Shown here: positions 1 through 6,323 of the stretch, in pieces
Position numbering within the stretch: the first letter of the stretch is position 1
How the letters are laid out: every line of letters starts with the position of its first letter
NCBI GenBank assembly: GCA_948467695.1
Contig: CAOKFJ010000112.1
Span: 1-6,374, forward strand
Direction of reading: 5' to 3'
DNA from: an uncultured Allobaculum sp.
GTDB lineage: Bacteria > Bacillota_I > Bacilli_A > Erysipelotrichales > Erysipelotrichaceae
Length of the DNA: 6,374 nt
Notes under the pieces: generated by a model
Seen by the model: the letters and a program-made list of their open reading frames with translations, nothing else
The model's database searches: none
What the model was told of the DNA's origin: nothing
Position numbers and translations under genes: made by a program

Positions 1-280
1 ATAAGTATCTTGTAGGGATTGGATATTTAAGTGAAAGATTAACAAAATAAAGATGTGAACTTGAATGCCTATTGGGAATTTTATTCGCGGGACATTGAAA
101 AAAGCAAGATGAAATGTGCAAGCTTTGAAGTCAAAGAAACGAAAGCGGTGGTTGTGAGCGAATATAGTCATAATATATTCTGCTAAAAATGACAAATAAC
201 GGATGCGCAATCAGAATCAGCATAAATGCTCAAAACGTATGAGAAAAGCGTCTGCGCTCTAGCGAGTGCGGCTGAAAGAA

Positions 281-463
281 TGTAGGCGGGTTGATGTTTC
301 AAGGCCTTTTGCATTCTTTTTAATGCTGATCGCTTTGCCTTGAAAAGAGCATGGCATCGCCAAATATCAATCTCCGTATGCAGTGAATCCTGGATTCTGG
401 AATATGAAGATGCAGGGGTTCAATCAGTATGTGCAAAGCTCTCTTCGCTATGAAAAGAGTTGA
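281..463 (+). pseudogene. Possible C-terminal remnant of a dual-specificity (tyrosine) phosphatase
   Basis: Reading the frame that starts at TGT 281 gives CRRVDVSRPFAFFLMLIALP, then an in-frame TGA at 341-343, then KEHGIAKYQSPYAVNPGFW and a further tail ending at TGA 461-463. Dual-specificity phosphatases carry a C-x5-R loop of the type HCxAGxSRS, followed by a helix ending in a YLM-like triplet, and about 23 residues later an NPGFW/NPGF motif. Here a Cys, an SRP, an FLM and an NPGFW occur in the right order, with 20 codon positions between FLM and NPGFW. The differences are a loop one residue too long (C-x6-R), no His before the Cys, and the internal stop. The loop DNA is compatible with a small deletion and a small insertion that cancel, but that is inference. 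No N-terminal half is recognisable. It may be a chance match; a homology search with the translated halves would settle it. Confidence 0.3.
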
Positions 464-476
464 AAAACAATCGTGA

Positions 477-511
477 TTGGCATGAGTAGCCTGAATTGTA
501 TCATGTATAAT
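477..511 (+). promoter_or_regulatory. Probable sigma-A promoter of the LRR gene
   Basis: A perfect TATAAT lies at 506-511, about 35 bases before the start codon. The best -35 match, TTGGCA at 477-482, is 23 bp away, which is too far for that -10. A second candidate -10, TATCAT at 499-504, sits 16 bp from TTGGCA. Either could be used; the region as a whole looks like a strong promoter with a short untranslated leader. Confidence 0.55.
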
Positions 512-533
512 AAAGACAACTACTTAACGAACC

Positions 534-539
534 GGAGGG
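534..539 (+). promoter_or_regulatory. Strong Shine-Dalgarno of the LRR gene
   Basis: GGAGGG sits seven bases before ATG 547, close to the ideal Gram-positive arrangement. It fixes the start of the LRR gene at 547 and argues against a longer N terminus that could contain a signal peptide. Confidence 0.8.
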
Positions 540-546
540 AATAAAC

Positions 547-1989
547 ATGTTTATTCGTAATGAAGCTTTAGCCGAAATCATTGCCGGCACTCTCCATAAA
601 ACCCCAGAAACACTTGAGAAAGAAGACCTCCGCGATCTGATTCAGCTTGATGCATCAGACCGCGACATTGATTCCATCGAAGGTCTTCAGTACGCTGAAA
701 ACCTGGAGAGAGTCAATCTTTCAAACAACGCGCTCAAAAACGTCGAGGCGCTGCGTCCGCTCGCCAATCTCGTGGATGTCAACCTGAGCGGAAACCGTCT
801 GCGCGACATTGAGCCGCTGAATGCGCACTATCAGATCCGCAAGCTGAACCTTTCCCGCAACAATCTGTATGTTATGGACATTTCCGCTGTCGGATCGATG
901 ATCAACCTCGAAAATCTCAACCTGAAACGCGCCAAGATCGACTCCCTTGACTATGTGGAAAACTGCAAACACCTCAAGGAAATCAAGATCAACACCGAAA
1001 ACGGACCGTTCAACTACTCCGTTCTTGGCATGCTGCCCGAACTGAAGAAACTCGACATGGGTGGAATGCGCCGCTATTACATCGAAGATCTTTCTTTCCT
1101 GCGCCACATCGAAGAACTGAATCTTTCGACCAACCTGATCTCCGACATCGCTCCGCTTTCTTCCATGGATAATTTGAAGAAGCTCGATGTTTCCAACAAC
1201 CCGTATCTGACCGACTACATGCCGCTCAAAGACTTCCCGTCGCTTGAGATTCTGAACATGGACTACAACCATGCCGACAACTTCGGCTTCCTTGCCGAAC
1301 TGCCCAAACTGCATGTTCTTTCCATGGAGCAGACCGGCTTCTCCGATATGCGCGATCTCAACCACATCAAAGATCTGCAGGTGCTCAACATCTCCAAAAA
1401 CGAACTGACACATGTTGACGAGTTCACCAATGTCGGCAACCTCAAAGCGCTCAATGCGGAGTTCTGCCTGCTTGAGAATGTGGACTTCCTCAAAGACGCG
1501 AAGAAACTCGAAGTGCTCGATCTCTTCACCAACCGCATCACAAGCATCGACTGCCTCAAGAATGACACCGAACTTGTGGATCTCAACGTTGGACGCAACC
1601 AGATCAAGAGCATTGCCTGCCTTGAAGACATGCACCGTCTGAAAATTCTCTCCCTTGAGAACAACAACATTACCGACCTCAAACCGCTCGAAAAACTGAC
1701 TGAGCTTTGCGATGTCGATCTCTACAACAACACGATCGTTGATCTGAAGCCGCTTGAAAAACTGCAGTTCATTTCCTACCTGCGTCTCGACCACAACATG
1801 ATCAAGGATCTCGCGCCGCTTTCCAAACTGCGTTTCCTGCGCCAGCTCACACTGAAGGCCAACTACATCACGGATGTAACACCGCTTAAAGATCTGCCGC
1901 TGCTCCAGGCTCTTCGTCTGGAAGACAACCCGATCATCGACACTTCCGCGCTTGAGAAAATGGCGTTCTACGACAAATTCACTGACTAA
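547..1989 (+). CDS. Leucine-rich repeat protein, SDS22/internalin-like, apparently cytosolic
   Basis: The 480-residue product is almost wholly leucine-rich repeats of the 22-residue SDS22/internalin type (LxxLxLxxNxIxDIxPL). I count about 19 units from residue ~56 to the end, after a helical N-terminal cap of about 45 residues beginning FIRNEALAEIIAGTL, which resembles the caps before bacterial LRR domains. Repeats near residues 325-465 are close to consensus (NNNITDLKPLEKL and similar), while those at about 115-180 are degenerate and lack several of the Asn positions. There is no signal peptide, transmembrane segment, LPxTG, GW or SLH domain, so unlike secreted internalins it should stay in the cytosol. 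Such solenoids bind other proteins; the partner is unknown. The start is supported by GGAGGG at 534-539. It is monocistronic, with its own promoter and a strong terminator at 1999-2028. The LRR assignment is secure; the role is not. Confidence 0.93.
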   Translation: MFIRNEALAEIIAGTLHKTPETLEKEDLRDLIQLDASDRDIDSIEGLQYAENLERVNLSNNALKNVEALRPLANLVDVNLSGNRLRDIEPLNAHYQIRKLNLSRNNLYVMDISAVGSMINLENLNLKRAKIDSLDYVENCKHLKEIKINTENGPFNYSVLGMLPELKKLDMGGMRRYYIEDLSFLRHIEELNLSTNLISDIAPLSSMDNLKKLDVSNNPYLTDYMPLKDFPSLEILNMDYNHADNFGFLAELPKLHVLSMEQTGFSDMRDLNHIKDLQVLNISKNELTHVDEFTNVGNLKALNAEFCLLENVDFLKDAKKLEVLDLFTNRITSIDCLKNDTELVDLNVGRNQIKSIACLEDMHRLKILSLENNNITDLKPLEKLTELCDVDLYNNTIVDLKPLEKLQFISYLRLDHNMIKDLAPLSKLRFLRQLTLKANYITDVTPLKDLPLLQALRLEDNPIIDTSALEKMAFYDKFTD

Positions 1990-1998
1990 ACAATCCAG

Positions 1999-2028
1999 GC
2001 ATCGTCCGAAAACGGGCGGTGCTTTTTT
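1999..2028 (+). terminator. Rho-independent terminator of the LRR gene
   Basis: A 10-bp stem (1999-2008 with 2013-2022, including two or three G-T pairs) closes an AAAA loop and is followed by six Ts. It starts nine bases after the LRR stop codon and separates that gene from the acetyltransferase. Confidence 0.9.
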
Positions 2029-2047
2029 CTGGCGATTCCCATTTTCT

Positions 2048-2074
2048 TTGAAAAAACGGCTGACATGGTAGAAT
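2048..2074 (+). promoter_or_regulatory. Probable promoter of the GNAT gene
   Basis: TAGAAT at 2069-2074 is preceded by TG at 2066-2067, giving an extended -10 element (TGnTAGAAT). A TTGAAA at 2048-2053 could serve as -35, with a short 15-bp spacer that the extended -10 may compensate. It lies between the upstream terminator and the ATG at 2115. Confidence 0.5.
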
Positions 2075-2114
2075 CCATGACGAAGAAACGAAGAGCATTA
2101 AGCAGAGGAACAAC

Positions 2115-2609
2115 ATGAATATTCGACTCGCACAAACAGGCGATCTGGCACGCCTGAATGAACTGTACGTGATTGCCAGAAGATATATGAAAGAAAGCGG
2201 AAATCCGAATCAGTGGAAAGACAACCGGCCCACCCAGGCGGCGATTCTCAATGATCTCGAGAAGAAACAGTCCTATGTGATTGAAGAAGACGGCATTATC
2301 TACGGTGTTTTTGCGTTCATTCCAGGAGATGATCCAACCTATCATGAAATCGACGGCGCATGGATGAATGATGAAGAGTACGCTGTTCTCCATCGCATCG
2401 CCTCCAGTCAGCAGAAAAAAGGGATCTTCAAAATCGCTATGGATTTCTGCGAAAGCCGCGCGGCAAATATGCGCATCGACACGCACGAAGATAATCTGAC
2501 CATGCAGCATCTTCTTAAGAAAAGAGGCTATACCTACTGCGGGATCATTTTTACTGATGACGGCACACCGCGTCTTGCCTATCAGAAGAAAATGTCGAAC
2601 ACTCAGTAA
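2115..2609 (+). CDS. GNAT-family N-acetyltransferase
   Basis: This 164-residue protein has the usual length of a GNAT acetyltransferase, which moves an acetyl group from acetyl-CoA to an amine. The N terminus (MNIRLAQTGDLARLNELY, residues 1-18) is the family's typical first strand and helix. A central strand ends in VLHRIASS (residues 91-98), followed by the acetyl-CoA region QQKKGIFKIAMDF (99-111), then IDTHEDNLTMQHLLKKRGY (121-139), the conserved Asn/loop and the C-terminal helix before the last strand. The pyrophosphate-binding Q/RxxGxG/A signature is only partly kept: Gly103 is present, the second Gly is Phe105. The substrate cannot be read from the sequence; related proteins of this type are mostly uncharacterised. 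AGAGGA at 2104-2109 supports the ATG at 2115. The gene has its own promoter and a terminator at 2634-2666, so it is probably monocistronic. Confidence 0.9.
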   Translation: MNIRLAQTGDLARLNELYVIARRYMKESGNPNQWKDNRPTQAAILNDLEKKQSYVIEEDGIIYGVFAFIPGDDPTYHEIDGAWMNDEEYAVLHRIASSQQKKGIFKIAMDFCESRAANMRIDTHEDNLTMQHLLKKRGYTYCGIIFTDDGTPRLAYQKKMSNTQ

Positions 2610-2633
2610 TACCGAAAATATTTATTTACCGCC

Positions 2634-2667
2634 ACAGACAGAGCGCTCAGCCGTTCTGTCTGTTTTC
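2634..2667 (+). terminator. Intrinsic terminator of the GNAT gene
   Basis: ACAGACAGA at 2634-2642 pairs perfectly with TCTGTCTGT at 2655-2663, extended inward by three more pairs (one G-T) around a CTCAGC loop. The T-tract is modest (TTTT then C, overlapping the stem end), so termination may be leaky. It starts 25 bases after the GNAT stop. Confidence 0.75.
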
Positions 2668-2708
2668 TCTTATGAGAGGAGCGTTCAATTCTTCACTCTT
2701 GCGAGTTG

Positions 2709-2736
2709 TGGACTTAACGCGTATTTCCTCTACAAT
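2709..2736 (+). promoter_or_regulatory. Candidate promoter of the DUF6020-like gene
   Basis: TACAAT at 2731-2736 is a good -10. The -35 is weak: TGGACT at 2709-2714 (16-bp spacer) or TTGTGG at 2706-2711 (19 bp). If used, the transcript has a leader of about 95 bases before the GTG at 2839, in which I see no convincing riboswitch or attenuator. Confidence 0.4.
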
Positions 2737-2824
2737 GAATCCCGTTGATATCGAGAAAATCACGATAAATAAGACCTGATCATGCCTATGCGCAATGTAA
2801 ACTCGCGAATACATGCATGGTCGA

Positions 2825-2830
2825 AGGGGG
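2825..2830 (+). promoter_or_regulatory. Shine-Dalgarno that fixes a GTG start
   Basis: AGGGGG lies eight bases before GTG 2839. The frame has no nearby in-frame ATG upstream, and the residues after the GTG (KKQNRN then a hydrophobic segment) look like a normal membrane-protein N terminus, so GTG is the likely start. Confidence 0.7.
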
Positions 2831-2838
2831 AATGATAG

Positions 2839-4581
2839 GTGAAAAAACAAAATCGAAATCTGTGGATATGGACATCTGTCTTTTTCGCGTTTTTTGCGGC
2901 GTATCCCGGACTGATCGATCATGGCGTAAAATCTGTTGCGCTGCGTTTTGGTATGTATGCGATCCTGGTCGCGCTGGTTCTGTATCCGCTCTTTCGTTTC
3001 GGACCGAACCTGAAATCATGGCTGCTGGGACAGAGATGGTTTAAATCGCTCTTCTTGTATAAAGGAAACCGGACAGTTAACCGCGCCGTTTTCTGGGGGA
3101 TCTTCGCACTGTACGTGATCGTCTGGACAGGCGTGCTTTTCGTTCTGTATCCAGGGACATTCGGTGCGGATGCGCCGATCCAGCTTGGCATGTTCAATGG
3201 AGACAGAGCGTTTACCACACATCATCCCTGGCTTCATACACTGATTGTCGGCGGGATGATCAATGGTGCGAACGCGCTGTTTGGAAATGCGGATATCGGT
3301 GTGTTTCTGTATATTCTCATCTTTCAGATCTGTTTCTGCGCATGGGCGATTGCCTCATCGCTCAGCTATCTGAATGAGAAGGGACTCTCGCCGATCGTTA
3401 CGATTCTGATGGCGATTATTATGGTGTGCAGTCCGCTCAATATGGTGCTCGTGTGCTATACGACCAAAGACATCGTTTTCGCGCCAGCTCTTTTGATGTT
3501 CATTCTGGCAGTATGCAGACTGCTCTATCCAGCAGACACAAAAGCGAACAGCGCAAAGACGGCTCGAAATACGCTTATCGGACGGACAGCGGCCATCGTT
3601 TTCTGGGGTGTTGTCATGTGCATGCTTCGCAACCAGGGACTGTATATGGTCGCTGCAGCGCTTGTGGTTTTTGCGTTTGTCTTTCTTCGACAGTACAGAA
3701 AAGCGAGAATTCGGGCGTTTATGCTTTCGCAGGTGCTTGTTCTTGTGCTTGGCTGGGTGATGACTTCAGCAATCCCTTCTGCCGTGGGAATCAAGATTTC
3801 CAATCCGCGCGAAATGCTTCCCGTTCCGATTCAGCAGATCGCGTACATTCTCAACCACAGCGACAATGCCGAAGAAAAGTTCGTCGATGAAAAACTGTAC
3901 GATGAAGCTCTTGAGTGGTTCGATGGATTCACTCCAGACAAAATTGACAAATTTTCCGCGGACAATGCCAAGGATGTTTTCAAAAACGAGAAGTTCACCG
4001 AAAACCCGATGGCTTTTGTACAGATGTATCTGAAATTTCTTTCGCTCGATTTAGGCGGCGCCATTCAGGCGTATGCGCATCTGACAGCACCCTATCTCGA
4101 TATGCGTGTCAGCCCGTATACACCGCTGGCGTTTATGACGAGCTATGATGACTACGCCAAAGCGCACGGCATCACCACCACGGATCGAAAACAGTCCAAA
4201 GCCTTTGAATGGCTGCATCACACGATGTTCTCGACATGGCCGACACAGAACTGTCCGCTGTATCTGCGCTTCTATGATCCGGGACTGGTTCTGTATCTTC
4301 TGATCTTCATGCTTGGCTGGTGCATGTTCCGCAAGAGCCCGTTTGTGCTGAGTGTGTCGCTGTTTACCATCCTTTACGTGCTGACTATGCTGCTTGGCCC
4401 CGTATCGCTGCTGCGCTATTCATTTGTCTATGCGATTCAATGGCCGTTCCTGTCTGGCGCGCTGCTTCTCGATCTTTTCAGACCGAAGAAGACAAGTTCA
4501 AAGCGGACAAAGCGAAAAGCAGAGAAGAAATACGACAACGACGTTGAAGATGCCGGGACGCTTGCTTCGATCGAGTCATAA
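2839..4581 (+). CDS. Multipass membrane protein, DUF6020-like, possible GT-C-type glycosyltransferase
   Basis: The 580-residue product is an integral membrane protein: a short basic N terminus, hydrophobic segments at about residues 8-26, 34-52 and 85-104, many more through 155-320, a soluble stretch of roughly 325-465, further helices to about 545, and a Lys/Arg-rich tail (PKKTSSKRTKRKAEKK) that should face the cytosol. After the third helix comes YPGTFGAD (104-111), then HHPWLHT (128-134), and later YTTKD (207-211). An acidic residue in the first loop plus an HxPxLH-like motif and a TKD motif match what I recall of DUF6020 proteins, and a first-loop Asp is typical of GT-C glycosyltransferases using lipid-linked sugars. 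The family call is from memory of these motifs, and the enzymatic role is inference. It starts with GTG, backed by AGGGGG at 2825-2830, and has its own terminator at 4623-4651. No sugar-nucleotide or flippase gene is adjacent, so donor and acceptor remain unknown. Confidence 0.8.
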   Translation: MKKQNRNLWIWTSVFFAFFAAYPGLIDHGVKSVALRFGMYAILVALVLYPLFRFGPNLKSWLLGQRWFKSLFLYKGNRTVNRAVFWGIFALYVIVWTGVLFVLYPGTFGADAPIQLGMFNGDRAFTTHHPWLHTLIVGGMINGANALFGNADIGVFLYILIFQICFCAWAIASSLSYLNEKGLSPIVTILMAIIMVCSPLNMVLVCYTTKDIVFAPALLMFILAVCRLLYPADTKANSAKTARNTLIGRTAAIVFWGVVMCMLRNQGLYMVAAALVVFAFVFLRQYRKARIRAFMLSQVLVLVLGWVMTSAIPSAVGIKISNPREMLPVPIQQIAYILNHSDNAEEKFVDEKLYDEALEWFDGFTPDKIDKFSADNAKDVFKNEKFTENPMAFVQMYLKFLSLDLGGAIQAYAHLTAPYLDMRVSPYTPLAFMTSYDDYAKAHGITTTDRKQSKAFEWLHHTMFSTWPTQNCPLYLRFYDPGLVLYLLIFMLGWCMFRKSPFVLSVSLFTILYVLTMLLGPVSLLRYSFVYAIQWPFLSGALLLDLFRPKKTSSKRTKRKAEKKYDNDVEDAGTLASIES

Positions 4582-4622
4582 AAGCATAATCCGTGCGATT
4601 CATCAAAACCGAGAAACATTCT

Positions 4623-4651
4623 GGGACCTCGTTTATGCAGGTCCTTTTTTT
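4623..4651 (+). terminator. Intrinsic terminator of the DUF6020-like gene
   Basis: GGACCT at 4624-4629 pairs with AGGTCC at 4639-4644 (six perfect pairs, 9-base loop), followed by seven Ts at 4645-4651. It ends rightward transcription just before the convergent gene's own terminator. Confidence 0.85.
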
Positions 4652-4664
4652 CTTGCTCCTGAAT

Positions 4665-4694
4665 AAAAAAACGATCCGGCAGTTTGCCGGATCG
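4665..4694 (-). terminator. Intrinsic terminator of the convergent acyltransferase gene
   Basis: CGATCCGGCA at 4672-4681 pairs perfectly with TGCCGGATCG at 4685-4694 around a 3-base loop. On the minus strand the stem is followed by seven Ts (the A-run at 4665-4671). There is no T-run on the plus strand, so it works leftward only, about 70 bases after the acyltransferase stop. Confidence 0.9.
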
Positions 4695-4766
4695 GAGATG
4701 GAATTTTGAAAATCAGCTGCGCTCAACACGCTCAAAGACAAGAACCGTTCACTCTGTATTCGTCGG

Positions 4767-5900
4767 TCAGCTGGCGGCTGATGCTTTTCTGGTCATTGTC
4801 TTGACCATCTGCCAGAACTTGCGGATCAGCCACGAAAGAATGAACGAAAGCACGAACAGAACAGCAGCCAATGCGAGCGTCGCAAGCATGCTCGAAATGA
4901 AGCCGCCATTCGTCGAGAGAAAATACTGGCGAATCTTTTCCACCCATCCTTTGCTTGCCAGAATGCGCAGAATGGGGAAGTGGAGTATGTAGATCATGAA
5001 AGTGTAGGAAGCGGCTGATGTGATGAGCAGCTGCGTTCCCGCAGACAATGCGCTTCTTAAGGCCTGCTTTCCTTTTTTCTTTTTTGTTTTGAAAAGAGAA
5101 AGCGAGAAGACCATCACGCACACTGCTGCAAGCAGTCCCCATGCGGAATACCAGTACAGAGCGCTGGAGTCCGCCATATCGACTGCATAGTGTCTCATCT
5201 GCACAACTGCGCGCAGATAGTTGATCGCAAAGAAAAGAATACAAGAGCAGACTGCAGCCAGCCAGTTGGCGAAGAGATGGCGGTTTCGATAGAGGATATG
5301 TCCCCAGATCATTTCGATCGCTGCCGGAACGGCTCCCCATACAAGGTAATGGGAGAACCCGGCAAGCTGGTTTGACGTGAAGTCATTGACGATAAAAAAG
5401 CCTAGCGTCAGGATCATAAACCCGATCGAGGCTGCTTTCGATTTGTCGAGCAGCTTTACAAGCAGCTTGAGAAGCGGAAAGAAAACAATGACAACCAGAT
5501 TGACGTACAGATACCATAGATGATCCATACCGGCGACACCGTTTTTCCAGTGCAGGAAATCCGACGCGAGCTGATGCCAGTCGAGCGGCACGCTGTCCGC
5601 GAAGAATACCACATTGACAAGTATGCCTAGAGCGCTTGCCAGAAGAAGCGGGATAAAGATTCGGATGATCGCATTTTTGAGTGTTTTTCCATAGGTGGAG
5701 GAGAACAGGAAGCATCCTGTAACCATCCAGAATATAGCAACGCCATCCGCAAACAGACTGGCGATCAATACACGTCCGAATGCATGCGTGCCATCAACGA
5801 GAGAGGGCGGATAGGAATGACAGCACAGAACAATCAGGCAGGCAATCAGCCTGGCGATTTCGATGCGGACGTCCCGGTTATTCTTTTTTACTTTTTTCAT
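4767..5900 (-). CDS. Membrane acyltransferase, acyltransferase-3 family
   Basis: This 377-residue multipass protein has the layout of acyltransferase-3 (AT3) enzymes, which move acyl groups, often acetyl, onto sugars of cell-envelope polymers or other acceptors. Near the N terminus R17 and H28 form the R-x10-H motif of the family, inside the first helix (ARLIACLIVLCCH). Next come the GVAIFWMVTGCFLF segment (53-66), matching the family's GxxxFFxxSG region, R80 after the second helix, and HLWYLY (127-132), the usual conserved His-x-Trp-x-x before helix four. About ten hydrophobic segments are present and there is no extra C-terminal SGNH domain, so it is the stand-alone form. The acceptor cannot be read from sequence. 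The ATG at 5900 follows GGGAGG (5905-5910 on the other strand) by four bases. It is transcribed toward the DUF6020-like gene and ends in its own terminator; a functional link between the two is only a guess. Confidence 0.92.
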   Translation of the reverse strand: MKKVKKNNRDVRIEIARLIACLIVLCCHSYPPSLVDGTHAFGRVLIASLFADGVAIFWMVTGCFLFSSTYGKTLKNAIIRIFIPLLLASALGILVNVVFFADSVPLDWHQLASDFLHWKNGVAGMDHLWYLYVNLVVIVFFPLLKLLVKLLDKSKAASIGFMILTLGFFIVNDFTSNQLAGFSHYLVWGAVPAAIEMIWGHILYRNRHLFANWLAAVCSCILFFAINYLRAVVQMRHYAVDMADSSALYWYSAWGLLAAVCVMVFSLSLFKTKKKKGKQALRSALSAGTQLLITSAASYTFMIYILHFPILRILASKGWVEKIRQYFLSTNGGFISSMLATLALAAVLFVLSFILSWLIRKFWQMVKTMTRKASAAS

Positions 5901-5904
5901 GCCA

Positions 5905-5910
5905 CCTCCC
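5905..5910 (-). promoter_or_regulatory. Shine-Dalgarno of the acyltransferase gene
   Basis: Minus-strand GGGAGG, four bases before the ATG, is a strong match at slightly short spacing and supports the start at 5900. Confidence 0.75.
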
Positions 5911-6027
5911 GGAATCTTGGATTCGCTTTTGTTCGGTCTGTAGAGACTGCATCGGGCAGCGGTCGCTGAAGACAGGTTTGAACGCTGACAAGTGCTGATC
6001 TTGTGAGAACAGGCCGTATTGCTCTAT

Positions 6028-6036
6028 ATTGTAGCA
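6028..6036 (-). promoter_or_regulatory. Probable extended -10 promoter of the acyltransferase gene
   Basis: On the minus strand, TGCTACAAT (6036 down to 6028) is an extended -10 element (TGnTACAAT). No strong -35 is seen; TTTCGA, 18 bp upstream of the TACAAT, is a weak candidate. The implied leader is about 120 bases. Confidence 0.5.
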
Positions 6037-6283
6037 ATTCCTTTACGCAGATCGAAACGCTCTAGAAAGATGGATCAGATTCTTCGGTGAACTTCAGAGA
6101 ATCCGCGGTGGATGTGTGTATGTGCAGGACGTGAAGTTTTCCATCAGCATATGGTATGAATAACTGGAATAAAAAAGTTTTTTTGGGGTATTGCGTTTTG
6201 TCAGATTCTGAGTAGAATAACTCTTGTTCGAAGAAAGGAACAGAGATCACTCCTCGATCTGTTCACGAAAACAAAAAATCTTG

Positions 6284-6311
6284 TTGACGAATCTTCGGAA
6301 TCTGATATACT
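6284..6311 (+). promoter_or_regulatory. Promoter of tRNA-Leu
   Basis: TTGACG at 6284-6289 and TATACT at 6306-6311 are separated by 16 bp, each one mismatch from consensus. The start of transcription would fall only a few bases before the tRNA, as usual for stable RNA genes. Confidence 0.8.
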
Positions 6312-6323
6312 AATCAAGGTCAT

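Larger units (their letters stand above)
1..546. other. Gene-poor, probably decayed region upstream of the LRR gene
   Basis: No intact gene with a credible start and ribosome binding site is visible here. The longest open stretch in the first part is a 47-codon frame at about 43-186 (+), ending in TAA, whose translation includes NAYWEFYSRDIEKS; it has no clear start or Shine-Dalgarno and I do not recognise it. A perfect-length 8-bp hairpin (with G-T pairs) sits at 252-271 with a TAGC loop but no T-run, so it is not a terminator. Bases 281-463 hold a possible phosphatase remnant, listed separately. The last ~70 bases carry the promoter and ribosome binding site of the LRR gene. Multiple short frames broken by stops suggest gene decay rather than a designed regulatory region. 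Confidence 0.5.
5901..6323. other. Divergent intergenic region between the acyltransferase and tRNA-Leu
   Basis: This stretch carries the acyltransferase leader (about 120 bases) and promoter on the minus strand and the tRNA promoter on the plus strand. Between them (about 6060-6280) I see no convincing gene. A 62-codon minus-strand frame at 6062-6250 starts with GTG and has a GAGGA directly touching the start codon with no spacer, and its translation resembles no family I know. An AAAAAA-G-TTTTTTT inverted run at 6171-6184 has no GC stem and is not a terminator. Short imperfect hairpins exist (for example around 6068-6096) but none looks like a known regulatory RNA. Confidence 0.5.

Noticed and set aside
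721..1794. 357-codon open frame on the minus strand, antisense to the LRR gene
   Set aside because: Its translation is a low-complexity mix of V, F, E, Q and I produced by the repeated Leu/Asn/Asp codons of the LRR gene read backwards; it has no family resemblance and the plus-strand gene is clearly real.
1986..2510. 174-codon minus-strand frame over the GNAT gene
   Set aside because: It is antisense to a well-supported acetyltransferase and would run across its promoter and terminator of the previous gene.
2737..2838. Riboswitch or attenuator in the leader of the DUF6020-like gene
   Set aside because: Only a weak 5-bp inverted repeat is visible, with no known aptamer core and no terminator.
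4732..5340. 202-codon minus-strand frame inside the acyltransferase
   Set aside because: It overlaps the AT3 gene in another frame of the same strand and its translation is Ser/Arg/Cys-rich without domains.
6171..6184. AAAAAAGTTTTTTT as a terminator
   Set aside because: It has no GC-rich stem and no upstream gene on the plus strand that would need it.
6062..6250. 62-codon minus-strand frame before the tRNA promoter
   Set aside because: GTG start with a purine-rich site touching the start codon, no promoter I can support, and no recognisable family.
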